The notes beneath the pieces were generated by a model. That model saw only the letters and a list, made by a program, of their open reading frames with translations. It was not told the origin of the DNA and made no database searches. DNA of 58,795 bases from RGIG5579 sp045602025 (lineage in GTDB: Bacteria > Bacillota > Clostridia > Oscillospirales > SIG627): positions 1-58,795 of the forward strand of contig JAZSAT010000019.1 in NCBI GenBank assembly GCA_045602025.1. Direction: 5' to 3'. A program made the position numbers and the translations under genes. Positions 8,214 to 16,595 of the stretch are shown here, one piece after another. How positions within the stretch are numbered: the first letter of the stretch is position 1; each line of letters begins with the position of its first letter.

Positions 8214-9491
8214 ATGCTGAAAGTAACGGAATTGAAAGAAAAAATTTCAGGCGGCGCCTTGGATGAGACCTTTGCCCGTCTTTACGGTGATAAGATTTTG
8301 TGGGCGAGGGAACGGTATTTAGAAGCCATCGACGGCTTTGTTTCTCTCTTTGGTGAGGACAGAGAAATGGCGATCTTTTCTTCTCCCGGCAGAACGGAGA
8401 TCGGCGGAAACCACACCGACCATAACGGCGGCAGAGTTCTTGCAGGCAGTGTGAACCTGGATGTGATCGCGGTGGTATCTCCCACCTCGGACGGGGTGAT
8501 CCATGTGCATTCCAAGGGCTACAAGCCCGATATCATCAAGGCGGACGATCTTACCGCAAGAAAAGAGGAGGAGGGAAAGAGCATTTCTCTTCTTCGCGGT
8601 GTGGCAAAAGGATTTCTGGACCGCGGTTTTTCGGTGGGCGGATATGTAGCTTACACGGAAAGCTGTGTTCCCAAGGGAAGCGGTGTTTCTTCCTCTGCGG
8701 CCTTTGAGGTGCTTTTGGGAAGTATTCAGAACCATCTTTATAACGAGGGTAAGATCCCTCCCATGGAGATCGCAAAGATCTCCCAGTTTGCGGAAAGAGA
8801 TTATTTCGGCAAGCCCTGCGGTTTGATGGATCAGGCGGCTTCTGCCATGGGCGGCATCTGTATGATGGATTTTGCCGATGAGAAGAGCCCTGTGGTAACG
8901 CCCATTCCCTTTTCCTTTGCCGAAACGGGCTACAAGCTCTGTCTTGTCAATGTGGGTGGTGACCACGCAGATCTGACGCATCTTTACGCGGCGATCCCTC
9001 AGCGAATGAAAAAGGTAGCAAATCTTTTCGGGAAAGAAAAGCTTTGCTTTGTATCTCTTGAGGAGCTTCTTTCCGCCCTTCCCGCAGTCCGTGAAAAGGC
9101 GGGGGATGAAGCGGCCCTTTCCGCACTGCATTTTTGTATGGAGACCGACCGTGTCATCCGGGAAAAGGATGCCCTTGTAAAGGGCGATTTTGATGCCTTT
9201 TTGAAGGAAGTGATCGCTTCGGGCAATTCCTCCTTCCAGGCTCTCGGAAATGTATGGATCCCCATGGAAGGAGCAAATCAGGGTGCTGCGGTAGCCCTCT
9301 CACTTGCGGCAGAAATTCTCTCTGACAAGGGTGCCTGGCGCATTCACGGCGGCGGCTTCGGCGGTACCACACAGAATTTTGTTCCCGAGGAAAAGGTGCC
9401 TTTGTTCAAGAAGAATATCGAAGCAGTATTCGGAAAGGATTCCTGTCAGGTGCTTTCTATCCGCCCTGTAGGACCTGTTCGGGTGATCTGA
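8214..9491 (+). CDS. galK: Galactokinase-family GHMP sugar kinase
   Basis: Predicted to phosphorylate galactose or a related sugar at C1 using ATP in the cytoplasm (Leloir pathway). 425 residues from the ATG at 8214, which has TTGGAGGAAG directly upstream. It shows the GHMP motifs: the galactokinase signature as GRTEIGGNHTDHNGG, the ATP loop KGSGVSSSAAFEVL, and the C-terminal motif IHGGGFGGTTQNFV. Two signatures differ from the textbook enzyme: GGNHTDHN in place of GEHTDYN, and Thr in place of the usual Cys in GFGGCT. No galT or galE lies nearby, so a different sugar is possible. A 2-hydroxyacid dehydrogenase follows 10 bases later. Confidence 0.8.
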   Translation: MLKVTELKEKISGGALDETFARLYGDKILWARERYLEAIDGFVSLFGEDREMAIFSSPGRTEIGGNHTDHNGGRVLAGSVNLDVIAVVSPTSDGVIHVHSKGYKPDIIKADDLTARKEEEGKSISLLRGVAKGFLDRGFSVGGYVAYTESCVPKGSGVSSSAAFEVLLGSIQNHLYNEGKIPPMEIAKISQFAERDYFGKPCGLMDQAASAMGGICMMDFADEKSPVVTPIPFSFAETGYKLCLVNVGGDHADLTHLYAAIPQRMKKVANLFGKEKLCFVSLEELLSALPAVREKAGDEAALSALHFCMETDRVIREKDALVKGDFDAFLKEVIASGNSSFQALGNVWIPMEGANQGAAVALSLAAEILSDKGAWRIHGGGFGGTTQNFVPEEKVPLFKKNIEAVFGKDSCQVLSIRPVGPVRVI

Positions 9492-9501
9492 GGAGAAAAA
9501 A

Positions 9502-10464
9502 ATGGATATTTGTGCGTTTGAATGGAAAAGCGTTTGCGGAGAGGATCTTTCCTTTCAGCCCTTGGAAACATTCGGTAAGATCCGCTATTACGGACGGCCG
9601 AAGGATGAGGAGCTTCCTGCCATCATCGGGGAAGCCGAAGCAGTCCTTTGCAGTAAGATCCCCTTTACTGCATCCCTGATGGATGCCTGTCCGAATTTAA
9701 AATACATCGGTGTGACTGCCACGGGCTATAACAATATTGATATTTCTGCGGCAAAAGAAAGAGGGATCACCGTTACCAATATTCCCGATTATTCTTCGGA
9801 TGCGGTGGCGCAAATGACCATGACCTTTCTTCTGCAATTTGCCACAAGCTTTCAAAAATACACCGATTCCACCGCAAGAGGAGACTGGACCCGCAGCGAG
9901 ATCTTTTGCTATTACCCTTATCCTTTAATGGAGATCGGGGGCAAGACCCTGGGCCTTGTGGGAATGGGAAATATCGGTAAAAAGGTGGCAAAGCTTGCCG
10001 AAGCCTTCGGAATGAAGGTCATCTATCATGCAAGAAACAGGAAAGATGTGCCTTATGAATATGTCTCCCTGGAGGAGGTTTTATCAAGAAGCGATTTTGT
10101 TTCTCTGCACCTTCCCGCAAGTGCTGAGACGGAAGGTATGATCTGCGAAAAGACCCTTTCTCTCATGAAAAAAGAGGCCTTTTTGATCAATACCGCAAGA
10201 GGGGCTCTTGTAAATGAAGCGGATATGAGAAAGGCTCTTTGTGAAGGCGTGATCGCAGGCTACGGTGCCGATTGCCTTACAGTGGAGCCACAGCGGGAGG
10301 ACTGCCCTCTCATTGGTGCAAAAAACTGCCTTTTGACTCCTCATGTTGCTTGGGCACCCAAGGAGACCCGTGCAAGGCTGATCTCAATTTTGGCGAAAAA
10401 TTTAGAAATGTTTTTAAAGGGTACACCTCAGAATGTGGTAAACCCATCGTTCAAAGATAAGTAA
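9502..10464 (+). CDS. D-isomer-specific 2-hydroxyacid dehydrogenase
   Basis: NAD(P)-dependent reduction of a 2-oxoacid to a D-2-hydroxyacid, or the reverse; hydroxypyruvate/glycerate is a plausible substrate. 320 residues, the usual length. The Rossmann motif GMGNIGKKVAKLAEAFGMKV is in the middle. Catalytic residues are visible as INTARGALVNE (Arg), CLTVEP (Glu) and LLTPHVAW (His). It starts 10 bases after galK with a GAGGAG site, so it is probably co-transcribed. Substrate specificity cannot be read from the sequence. Confidence 0.87.
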   Translation: MDICAFEWKSVCGEDLSFQPLETFGKIRYYGRPKDEELPAIIGEAEAVLCSKIPFTASLMDACPNLKYIGVTATGYNNIDISAAKERGITVTNIPDYSSDAVAQMTMTFLLQFATSFQKYTDSTARGDWTRSEIFCYYPYPLMEIGGKTLGLVGMGNIGKKVAKLAEAFGMKVIYHARNRKDVPYEYVSLEEVLSRSDFVSLHLPASAETEGMICEKTLSLMKKEAFLINTARGALVNEADMRKALCEGVIAGYGADCLTVEPQREDCPLIGAKNCLLTPHVAWAPKETRARLISILAKNLEMFLKGTPQNVVNPSFKDK

Positions 10465-10474
10465 AAAATACCGT

Positions 10475-10480
10475 TATAAT
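10475..10480 (+). promoter_or_regulatory. Possible -10 element before the SPFH gene
   Basis: A perfect TATAAT lies 24 bases before the SPFH-gene ATG. The best -35 candidate (TTCAAA, 10450-10455) leaves a long 19-base spacer, so this is weak support for a separate promoter. Confidence 0.3.
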
Positions 10481-10503
10481 AAAAGAAAAAAGGAGAAAAA
10501 AAG

Positions 10504-11298
10504 ATGAACGGAACAAAGAAAAAATCCATTGTGGCAGCCATCGTGATCGTGATCGCTTTGGTTTTGGCATTTATCCTGTTTAATTCCTTTACCATCGTTC
10601 AGGCGGGCCATACAGGCGTTGTGCTGACCTTGGGTAAGGTAGACAGCAAGGTGCTTCAGGAAGGCTTCCATGTGAAAGCTCCCTTTATTCAGGAAGTGGT
10701 ACAGATCGACAACCGTGTTGTAAAGCTTGAGGTGAATACCGAGGCATTTAGCAAGGACCTGCAGACCGTATCCACCACCCTTGCGATCAACTACCGTGTA
10801 GATTCCGCCAAAAGCTACAGCATTTACAAAAACATCGGCAGAAACTATGAGAGCGTTTTGGTTACTCCTGCGGTCAATGAAGTGCTGAAGGCCATTACCG
10901 CCCAGTACACCGCGGAAGAAAGTGTAACCAACCGCGCCATTATTTCCGACGGACTCATTTCCGGCTTGAATAAAAAGCTGAACGCGGACGGACTTTATGT
11001 AGCAGATGTAAATATTCTGAATTTTGACTTTTCCGAGGCATTTATCAATGCCATTGAAGAAAAGCAGGTTGCTCAGCAGAAGCTTCTGAAGGCAGAAACG
11101 GAAAAGCAGACTGCCATTACCAATGCGGAAGCAGAGGCGGAGACCATTCGCATCAAGGCCCAGGCAGAGGCAGAGGCCAATAAGATCGTCAGCGAATCGC
11201 TCAACGAGCATGTGATCGAAAACAAAAAGATCGAAAAGTGGGACGGCAAGCTTCCTCAGGTGCAGGGGGATGCAGATCCGCTTGTTACCATCAATTAA
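10504..11298 (+). CDS. SPFH/prohibitin-domain membrane protein
   Basis: 264 residues. An N-terminal membrane helix (about 8-28) is followed by a prohibitin-type SPFH domain (AGHTGVVLTLGKVDSKVLQE, then HVKAPFIQEVVQIDNRV) and an Ala/Glu-rich coiled coil (about 185-235). The arrangement resembles prohibitin/HflC proteins, which scaffold membrane proteases or microdomains. An AAAAGGAG site precedes the ATG. The stop codon TAA lies inside the first bases of a dispersed intergenic element that also follows the PrsA-like gene at 22502-23581. No membrane-protease partner is adjacent. Confidence 0.82.
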   Translation: MNGTKKKSIVAAIVIVIALVLAFILFNSFTIVQAGHTGVVLTLGKVDSKVLQEGFHVKAPFIQEVVQIDNRVVKLEVNTEAFSKDLQTVSTTLAINYRVDSAKSYSIYKNIGRNYESVLVTPAVNEVLKAITAQYTAEESVTNRAIISDGLISGLNKKLNADGLYVADVNILNFDFSEAFINAIEEKQVAQQKLLKAETEKQTAITNAEAEAETIRIKAQAEAEANKIVSESLNEHVIENKKIEKWDGKLPQVQGDADPLVTIN

Positions 11299-11549
11299 AA
11301 CTTTGTAAAATCGGCTGCAACATCGTCAAACATCAGAAAACCCTTTGGTTATTTACGAGAGTAAACGCCCTTGGGTTTTCTTTGTTTTTCTTGTTTCGTA
11401 GATTTACCTTCGTTTTAAATTTTATGATAAATCGGCTTGTACCTTTTTCGAGAAAAAGGTACCCAAAAAGCTTTCAACAAAAAGTACGAAAACTGCATTT
11501 ATAAGCTATAAGTTTTCTTTGCCCACTTTCTTTTTCAAAAGAAAGTGGG
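11296..11549 (+). repeat. Dispersed hairpin-rich intergenic element
   Basis: The 312 bases between genes contain no credible coding frame. They begin TAAAACTTTGTAAAATCGGC, as after the gene ending at 23581, and continue with diverged ACATC.GA..AAACC, TTTACGA.AGTAAAC and GG.TTTTC blocks. Two near-perfect palindromes follow: 11439-11462 (GTACCTTTTTC arms) and 11522-11549 (CCCACTTTCTTTT arms). The hairpins could also terminate transcription. Confidence 0.65.
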
Positions 11550-11610
11550 TTTTTGAATGAAATTTTCTTTTTTCGGGAAGGGTAATAAAAAAAGAAAAAG
11601 GAGAATATTT

Positions 11611-12045
11611 ATGATTGAAAAGGATACGATCTGCCTTCTGCGCGAGTGTGATGCCGGTGTAAAAATGGGTGTGGAATCTATTGACGATGTGCGGGACTAT
11701 GTAAAGGATGAAAAGCTGAAGGATCTTCTTGTTACCTGTAAAAGGGAGCACGAAAAGCTCTCTTCCGAGATCGAGTCTGAGCTGAATCGCTTTGGAGATG
11801 AGGGGAAAGAGCCCAATGTTTTTGCCGAAGGAATGAGCAAGATGAAGACCGAGGTGAAAATTCGCATGAACGAATCCGATTCCACCATTGCCTGTCTGAT
11901 GACCGATGGCTGTAATATGGGCGTAAAATCTCTCAGCCGCTATCTGAATCAGTATGCCGCAGCCGATGAAAAAAGCAAGGATATTACAAAAAGGCTGATC
12001 CGGCTCGAGGAAAAGCTTGCGGTGGATATCAGACCCTGGCTTTAA
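11611..12045 (+). CDS. Small all-helical protein, ferritin-like bundle
   Basis: 144 residues from ATG 11611, which follows AAAAGGAG; an in-frame upstream ATG at 11557 lacks a good site. The sequence is charged, helical and without a signal peptide. It reads like a four-helix bundle: regularly spaced acidic residues and a histidine (REHEKLSSEIESEL), and a second helix pair (MNESDSTIACLMTDGCNMGVK). It resembles small ferritin-like/DUF2383-type proteins, but I cannot confirm metal ligands. Function unknown. It stands alone between a repeat element and the alr promoter. Confidence 0.6.
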   Translation: MIEKDTICLLRECDAGVKMGVESIDDVRDYVKDEKLKDLLVTCKREHEKLSSEIESELNRFGDEGKEPNVFAEGMSKMKTEVKIRMNESDSTIACLMTDGCNMGVKSLSRYLNQYAAADEKSKDITKRLIRLEEKLAVDIRPWL

Positions 12046-12062
12046 AGAATTTGAAAGGCAGA

Positions 12063-12091
12063 TTGACGAAAAGGTTTTTTTTTGATACAAT
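12063..12091 (+). promoter_or_regulatory. Promoter of alr
   Basis: TTGACG (12063-12068) and TACAAT (12086-12091) with a 17-base spacer, about 45 bases before the ATG. Confidence 0.75.
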
Positions 12092-12135
12092 GATAGAAAA
12101 CTGTATTTGAAAAAATCAAGGGAGGAAAAGCAGAT

Positions 12136-13260
12136 ATGCCGGGAGATAACATTTATCAGAGATGTCTTGCCAAGATCGATCTTTCTGCCATCGAGCATAA
12201 CTTTTCTTCTCTTTGTAAAAAAATTCCCGAGAATGTGAAAAAGCTCGTTGTCTTAAAGGCGGATGCTTACGGACACGGTGCTCTGCGTGTGGCGGAGATC
12301 CTTTCCGATCGGGTAGACTATTTCGGCGTTGCCTGTATTGAGGAGGCACTGACCTTAAGAGAATCGGGGAACAAAACACCGATTCTGATCCTTTCTTATA
12401 CTTCGCCCCTCCTTTTTGACCTTCTGGTCAAGGAAAATATTACCCCGACGGTTTGCTCGGAGGAGGACGCTCTTCTTCTTTCCTGTGTTGCGGAAAATAT
12501 GGGCAAAAAATGTCCCGTTCATGTAGCGGTGGACACGGGTATGGGAAGGATCGGCTTTTCTCCCGATGAGGAAAGCGTGGAAACCATCGCAAGGATCTCC
12601 CGTATGCCGGGTATTTTCCTGGAAGGTGTTTTCAGCCATTATGCTATGGCAGACGAAAAGGACAGGGAAGATACCGATGAGCAAAGCGCGCTCTTCGACC
12701 GCTTTTTGGAAATGCTTTCCGCCAAAGGAGTCAATCCTGCCATCTGCCATATTTCCAACAGCGCAGGCACGATGTTTTACGACAAAAAATACAATATGTG
12801 CCGCCTCGGCATTGCCCTTTACGGACTTTCTCCCTCGGATGCGGTGGATGCTTCCGAATTTGATCTGCGTCCCGCAATGGAAGTGGTCACCCATGTGGTC
12901 CATGTAAAGGAAGTGGAAAAGGGAACGAAGATCGGCTACGGCCACATTTACACAGCTCCCTCCAAGCGCAGGATCGCCACCATTGCCATCGGTTATGCAG
13001 ACGGCTTTCGCCGTTGTCTGACAGAAAAGGGCTATGTTCTGATCCACGGCAAGAGAGCACCCCTTGTGGGCAAGGTCTGTATGGACCTTTCCATGGTAGA
13101 CGTGACGGATATTCCCGACGTGCAGGTGGAGGACGAGGTTGTGATCTTAGGCAAAAGCGGCTCGGAAGAGATTACCGCGGAAACCTTGGGGGCTCTTTCT
13201 CATTCTTTCCATTACGAAGTGATCTGTTCTTTCTTGCCGAGAGTAAAACGAGTTTATTAA
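12136..13260 (+). CDS. alr: Alanine racemase
   Basis: PLP-dependent interconversion of L- and D-alanine, supplying D-alanine for peptidoglycan. 374 residues, the usual length. The PLP lysine lies in VVLKADAYGHGAL near residue 40; the second catalytic Tyr is in the KIGYGHIYTAPSKRR segment near 276. The C-terminal beta domain carries GYADGFRR and VGKVCMDLSMVDVT. A GGGAGG site and a good promoter precede the gene, and a strong terminator follows it, so it is monocistronic. Family members with other racemase activity exist, but nothing here suggests one. Confidence 0.94.
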   Translation: MPGDNIYQRCLAKIDLSAIEHNFSSLCKKIPENVKKLVVLKADAYGHGALRVAEILSDRVDYFGVACIEEALTLRESGNKTPILILSYTSPLLFDLLVKENITPTVCSEEDALLLSCVAENMGKKCPVHVAVDTGMGRIGFSPDEESVETIARISRMPGIFLEGVFSHYAMADEKDREDTDEQSALFDRFLEMLSAKGVNPAICHISNSAGTMFYDKKYNMCRLGIALYGLSPSDAVDASEFDLRPAMEVVTHVVHVKEVEKGTKIGYGHIYTAPSKRRIATIAIGYADGFRRCLTEKGYVLIHGKRAPLVGKVCMDLSMVDVTDIPDVQVEDEVVILGKSGSEEITAETLGALSHSFHYEVICSFLPRVKRVY

Positions 13261-13270
13261 AAAGCGAAAA

Positions 13271-13336
13271 AAAGCGACCGAAGAGGCACCCTCCGAAAGG
13301 AAGGTGCCTTAGTTATCCAATCGGTGGCTTTTTTAT
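13271..13336 (+). terminator. Nested-hairpin terminator after alr
   Basis: An inner stem GGCACC/GGTGCC with loop CTCCGAAAGGAA lies inside an outer AGCGACCGA/TCGGTGGCT stem, followed by a T-rich run. Confidence 0.75.
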
Positions 13337-13435
13337 TTTTTATAAAATCGTTTTGGAATACTGCGGAAAAGCCTTGTTAAAAAGCAGAAGCCTGTTGAGG
13401 AAAATCATACGGAAATTGAAATCTTTATTTCTGTA

Positions 13436-13464
13436 TTGCATTTTTTTCCATTTTATATTATAAT
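13436..13464 (+). promoter_or_regulatory. Promoter of the acyltransferase gene
   Basis: TTGCAT (13436-13441) and TATAAT (13459-13464) with a 17-base spacer. Confidence 0.7.
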
Positions 13465-13501
13465 AAACTGATTTATTATAAAAACTTAGACGGAGGATCA
13501 T

Positions 13502-14572
13502 ATGAAGCGCAATTTTTCCATTGATGTCATAAAATTTGTTCTTTCTATCGCGATTTTCCTCCATCATTTTGATCTTTTTCCAGGTGGATATCTTGCGGTA
13601 GAAGGCTTCTTTATGATCTCAGGCTTTTTGATGATGAATTCCCTGTTCAGACAAAAGAAGGAGGATCGTCTTTTACCAAACAGCACGGCCCACTTTGTTT
13701 TTCATAGATATTCGGCTATTTTTCTCCCGCTTTTCTTTTCTGCTATCAGTGGATTTTTTATCAATGAAATGTTAACTTATCCCGAGCTTGCGAAAACGAT
13801 GCCATCGAGGATCTCGGGTCTTCTGTTTGAGGTTTTCCCGGTGCAGACCCTGGGCTTCCAGGGAACTTACACTACAGGCGTTTCCTGGTACCTTGCGGCA
13901 CTGTTTTTCGGTCTTGCCGTTCTTCATCCGATGGCAAAAAAAGATCCGGAGCGTTTTGCTTATACCGTTTGCCCGCCGATAATCCTTTTGTTCTATGGCT
14001 TTTTGTGTGTTTACAGCAAGCATCTGAATCTTCCCTGCGAGTGGTATTTCGGTTTTGTTAACAGCGGCTTGATCCGCGGTATTGCAGGCCTGTGTGCCGG
14101 ATGTGTATTGTTTGTCTTGGTAAAGGATTCCAATGAGAAAAAAGGGGTTTCTCTTTTCTCCCGTATTGTTTTTTCTCTTCTGTCTTTGGCAGGTTGGTAT
14201 TTTATTTATTACGGCATGGCAGAAAAGGACTTGGTCCATACACCTCATGACTATATTGTGACGGCGGTGTTGTTTGTGGTTCTCTATTTGGAACTATCCG
14301 GTAAAACGGTCCTTTCCCTTCTGTTTTCCCATCGCTGGACCGGGGTCCTTGCCAACATCAGCAGATATGTATTTTTAAACCATTATGCGTGGTCGCAGTA
14401 TTTTCTGATCCAGCATTCCGACATCAAGCCGGAAAAAATGATCTTCTGGTATTTGCTTTGTATTGCCGCCTCCTCTTCTGCGGTGGCGCTTCTGACCTAT
14501 CTTACCCGTCTTGCCATCAAGGGCATCCGAAAAATAAAAAATCGAACCGGCAATGGGACCCTTGCTGCATAA
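13502..14572 (+). CDS. Acyltransferase family 3 membrane protein (OafA/WecH-like)
   Basis: Integral membrane O- or N-acyltransferase of 356 residues with about ten hydrophobic segments. The N-terminus reads RNFSIDVIKFVLSIAIFLHH, with the FLHH in the position of the catalytic His in this family, followed by GYLAVEGFFMISGFLMM, a hallmark of acyltransferase 3 proteins. Such enzymes acetylate cell-wall polymers, exopolysaccharide or lipids. The substrate is unknown. The ATG has an ACGGAGG site and its own promoter. A bidirectional terminator separates it from the convergent lipoprotein gene. Confidence 0.85.
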   Translation: MKRNFSIDVIKFVLSIAIFLHHFDLFPGGYLAVEGFFMISGFLMMNSLFRQKKEDRLLPNSTAHFVFHRYSAIFLPLFFSAISGFFINEMLTYPELAKTMPSRISGLLFEVFPVQTLGFQGTYTTGVSWYLAALFFGLAVLHPMAKKDPERFAYTVCPPIILLFYGFLCVYSKHLNLPCEWYFGFVNSGLIRGIAGLCAGCVLFVLVKDSNEKKGVSLFSRIVFSLLSLAGWYFIYYGMAEKDLVHTPHDYIVTAVLFVVLYLELSGKTVLSLLFSHRWTGVLANISRYVFLNHYAWSQYFLIQHSDIKPEKMIFWYLLCIAASSSAVALLTYLTRLAIKGIRKIKNRTGNGTLAA

Positions 14573-14578
14573 AAAACA

Positions 14579-14615
14579 AACGGAGACAGCTTCTTTATGA
14601 AGCGTCTCCGTTTTT
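14579..14615. terminator. Bidirectional terminator
   Basis: Stem ACGGAGAC.GCTTC paired with GAAGCGTCTCCGT, with A runs before and T runs after, between two convergent genes. Confidence 0.82.
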
Positions 14616-14633
14616 CTATACCAAAATTTTGCT

Positions 14634-15674
14634 TTAAAATTTTGTCAGATCCAGGGTGCCGAGGATCTCATCGCCCTCTTTACCGACGGCAAGAAGAAGC
14701 GTTTCGCCGTCTTCGTCTATGGCAAGAGAGGGAGCGGGAGTGCCGTAGTCAATGGTATAAACGCCTTTTTTTGTTCCTTTTTCCAGGTCGATCACGGTAA
14801 CAGTTCCCCCTTCGCCCTCTGTATTTGTTCCGCAAAGGATCTCACCGTCCTCGTCACAGATCACCCCTTCAAAGGCCTTGTCTGAGGTAAAGCTTCTGAT
14901 CTCATTTTCCGCAAGATCGCGGTAGAGGTAAAGAGCTTTGCCGTCCTCTAAATTTCGGGTAAACAAAAGGGCGTCTTCGCCTACACGCTGCACCTTGTCA
15001 AAGGGGAAATTTTGATCCCCCAAGGGAATGTTTTTGCCGTATTCAAAAAAGGCAATGCCCGTATAATTTCCTTCGGCATCCGCTTTGGCGTACCAAAGGT
15101 ATCTGCCTTCGCCGCTTGTGGCAACAAGATGAGAAAAATCGGGAAGAAGAGAAGTATCTGCAAGGACATAGGCCTCCTTCAGATCCACAGGATGCACCAG
15201 AAGGAGCTTGTCTTTTCTTGCCACAAAGGAAAGGGAGTCCAGGGGGAATGGATCCCGGATGGAAAGGGTCTCGGGCAGAGGGGTCTCATGGATCCCTTTT
15301 TCATTTAATAAAGTGATCAGAAGACTTTTTTCGGAAAGGAGTATTCCCTGATCTTCTCCTCTTTCCCAAACAGTCAGGGAGGAAAGCTCACCTTCTGCCC
15401 GGATCAGGCCTTCTGCGGAAAGAGAACGCTCGGGAGAAACAAAGCCTCCGGTAAAGCCGCCCTCTGCACTTGGATGAAGATAGAGAAAGCCCTCGCTTTC
15501 GGGCATATAAAAAAGGCGGGTCTTGTGAGACTCTCCCTCTTTTACGGTGAAGCGGAACAGGGGTGAGAAGGCTTCTGATTTGGCCTCTTTTTTCTCATCA
15601 GTGCCGCAGGAAAAGAGAAGGGAAAGGGACAGGAAAACGAAAATGAAGGAAATGATCTTTTTTGTTCTTTTCAT
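14634..15674 (-). CDS. Lipoprotein with beta-propeller-like repeats, unknown function
   Basis: 346 residues. The N-terminus is a type II signal peptide with lipobox LLFSCG near residue 23, so the mature protein is probably lipid-anchored on the outer face of the membrane. The rest is rich in short beta-strand blocks with recurring acidic turns (GEGRYLWYAKADAEGNYTG, DEDGEILCGTN, DEDGETLLLAVG), which suggests a WD40/YVTN-like propeller. No catalytic motif was recognised. It is convergent with the acyltransferase and divergent from the TepA-like gene. Confidence 0.7.
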   Translation of the reverse strand: MKRTKKIISFIFVFLSLSLLFSCGTDEKKEAKSEAFSPLFRFTVKEGESHKTRLFYMPESEGFLYLHPSAEGGFTGGFVSPERSLSAEGLIRAEGELSSLTVWERGEDQGILLSEKSLLITLLNEKGIHETPLPETLSIRDPFPLDSLSFVARKDKLLLVHPVDLKEAYVLADTSLLPDFSHLVATSGEGRYLWYAKADAEGNYTGIAFFEYGKNIPLGDQNFPFDKVQRVGEDALLFTRNLEDGKALYLYRDLAENEIRSFTSDKAFEGVICDEDGEILCGTNTEGEGGTVTVIDLEKGTKKGVYTIDYGTPAPSLAIDEDGETLLLAVGKEGDEILGTLDLTKF

Positions 15675-15760
15675 AAAAAAACCTCACTTTTATGTATCAA
15701 GTATAGCATATTTGCGGAGAATATGTTTAATATTTTGTGAATTTGAGAGGTGGCGTATTG

Positions 15761-16453
15761 ATGGAACAGGACGAAAGAAAAGAAACTGAGGAAGGTTGCG
15801 GGGAAGCCAATTCCTCGGTGTTGGAATTCGGGAAGATCGTGACCCGAGGAAAAAACACCGTTATGACCCTTGTGATCGCAGGACAGATTGAGGGTCACGG
15901 CCTTTTGCCGCCGAATGTGAAGGCAACCCGCTATGAGCATATTCTGCCTCAGCTTGTTCTGGCAGAGGAAAGCGATGAGATCGAAGGGGTGCTTTTCCTC
16001 ATCAATACCGTAGGCGGTGATGTGGAGGCAGGTTTATGTATGGCGGAAATGATCGCGGGAATGACAAAGCCCACGGTGAGCCTGGTTCTCGGCGGAGGAC
16101 ATTCTATCGGCATTCCCTTGGCGGTGGCGGCAAAAAGGTCTTTTATTGCCCAAAGCGCAACCATGACGGTGCATCCGGTCCGCATGAACGGCCTTGTGCT
16201 TGGGGTGCCCCAAAGCTTTGAGTACCTGCGGAAAATGCAGGAGAGGATCGGAGATTTTATAGTTTCTCATTCAAATATCTCCCGCGAGAATCTGGAAAAA
16301 TTAATGCACGGCAGACACGATATGGCAACGGATATCGGAACCATTCTGGAAGGGCGGGAAGCGGTGGAGACGGGCCTGATCGATGGGGTAGGAACTTTTT
16401 CCGATGCACTTCACTTTCTCTCAGAGGAGCTGAAAGGAAAAAAAGCCCTGTAA
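15761..16453 (+). CDS. ClpP/TepA-family serine protease-like protein
   Basis: 230 residues with a ClpP/crotonase fold similar to TepA (translocation-enhancing protein), a cytoplasmic ClpP-like peptidase of Bacillota. Motifs: LFLINTVGGDVEAGL (oxyanion region), LVLGGGHSIGIPLAVAA with the expected nucleophile Ser, and ATMTVHPVRM with the His. The C-terminus has EGREAVETGLIDGVGTFSDA, typical of the family. I chose ATG 15761, preceded by AGGTGG; an in-frame GTG at 15737 is less likely. It lies immediately upstream of rny. Confidence 0.85.
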   Translation: MEQDERKETEEGCGEANSSVLEFGKIVTRGKNTVMTLVIAGQIEGHGLLPPNVKATRYEHILPQLVLAEESDEIEGVLFLINTVGGDVEAGLCMAEMIAGMTKPTVSLVLGGGHSIGIPLAVAAKRSFIAQSATMTVHPVRMNGLVLGVPQSFEYLRKMQERIGDFIVSHSNISRENLEKLMHGRHDMATDIGTILEGREAVETGLIDGVGTFSDALHFLSEELKGKKAL

Positions 16454-16479
16454 TATCATACTTTTTTGAACATTTTCCC

Positions 16480-16509
16480 TTGACAAAAAAGGCGGTTTTA
16501 AGGTACAAT
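16480..16509 (+). promoter_or_regulatory. Promoter of the rny operon
   Basis: Perfect TTGACA (16480-16485) and TACAAT (16504-16509) with an 18-base spacer. Confidence 0.72.
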
Positions 16510-16595
16510 AAAAGGGCGTATTGAGTATGCGTCATTATGAATCTTGTTCCGATGAAAATCGTAATGCAAAAAAGAAGGAGGTGTTCAAGTACATA

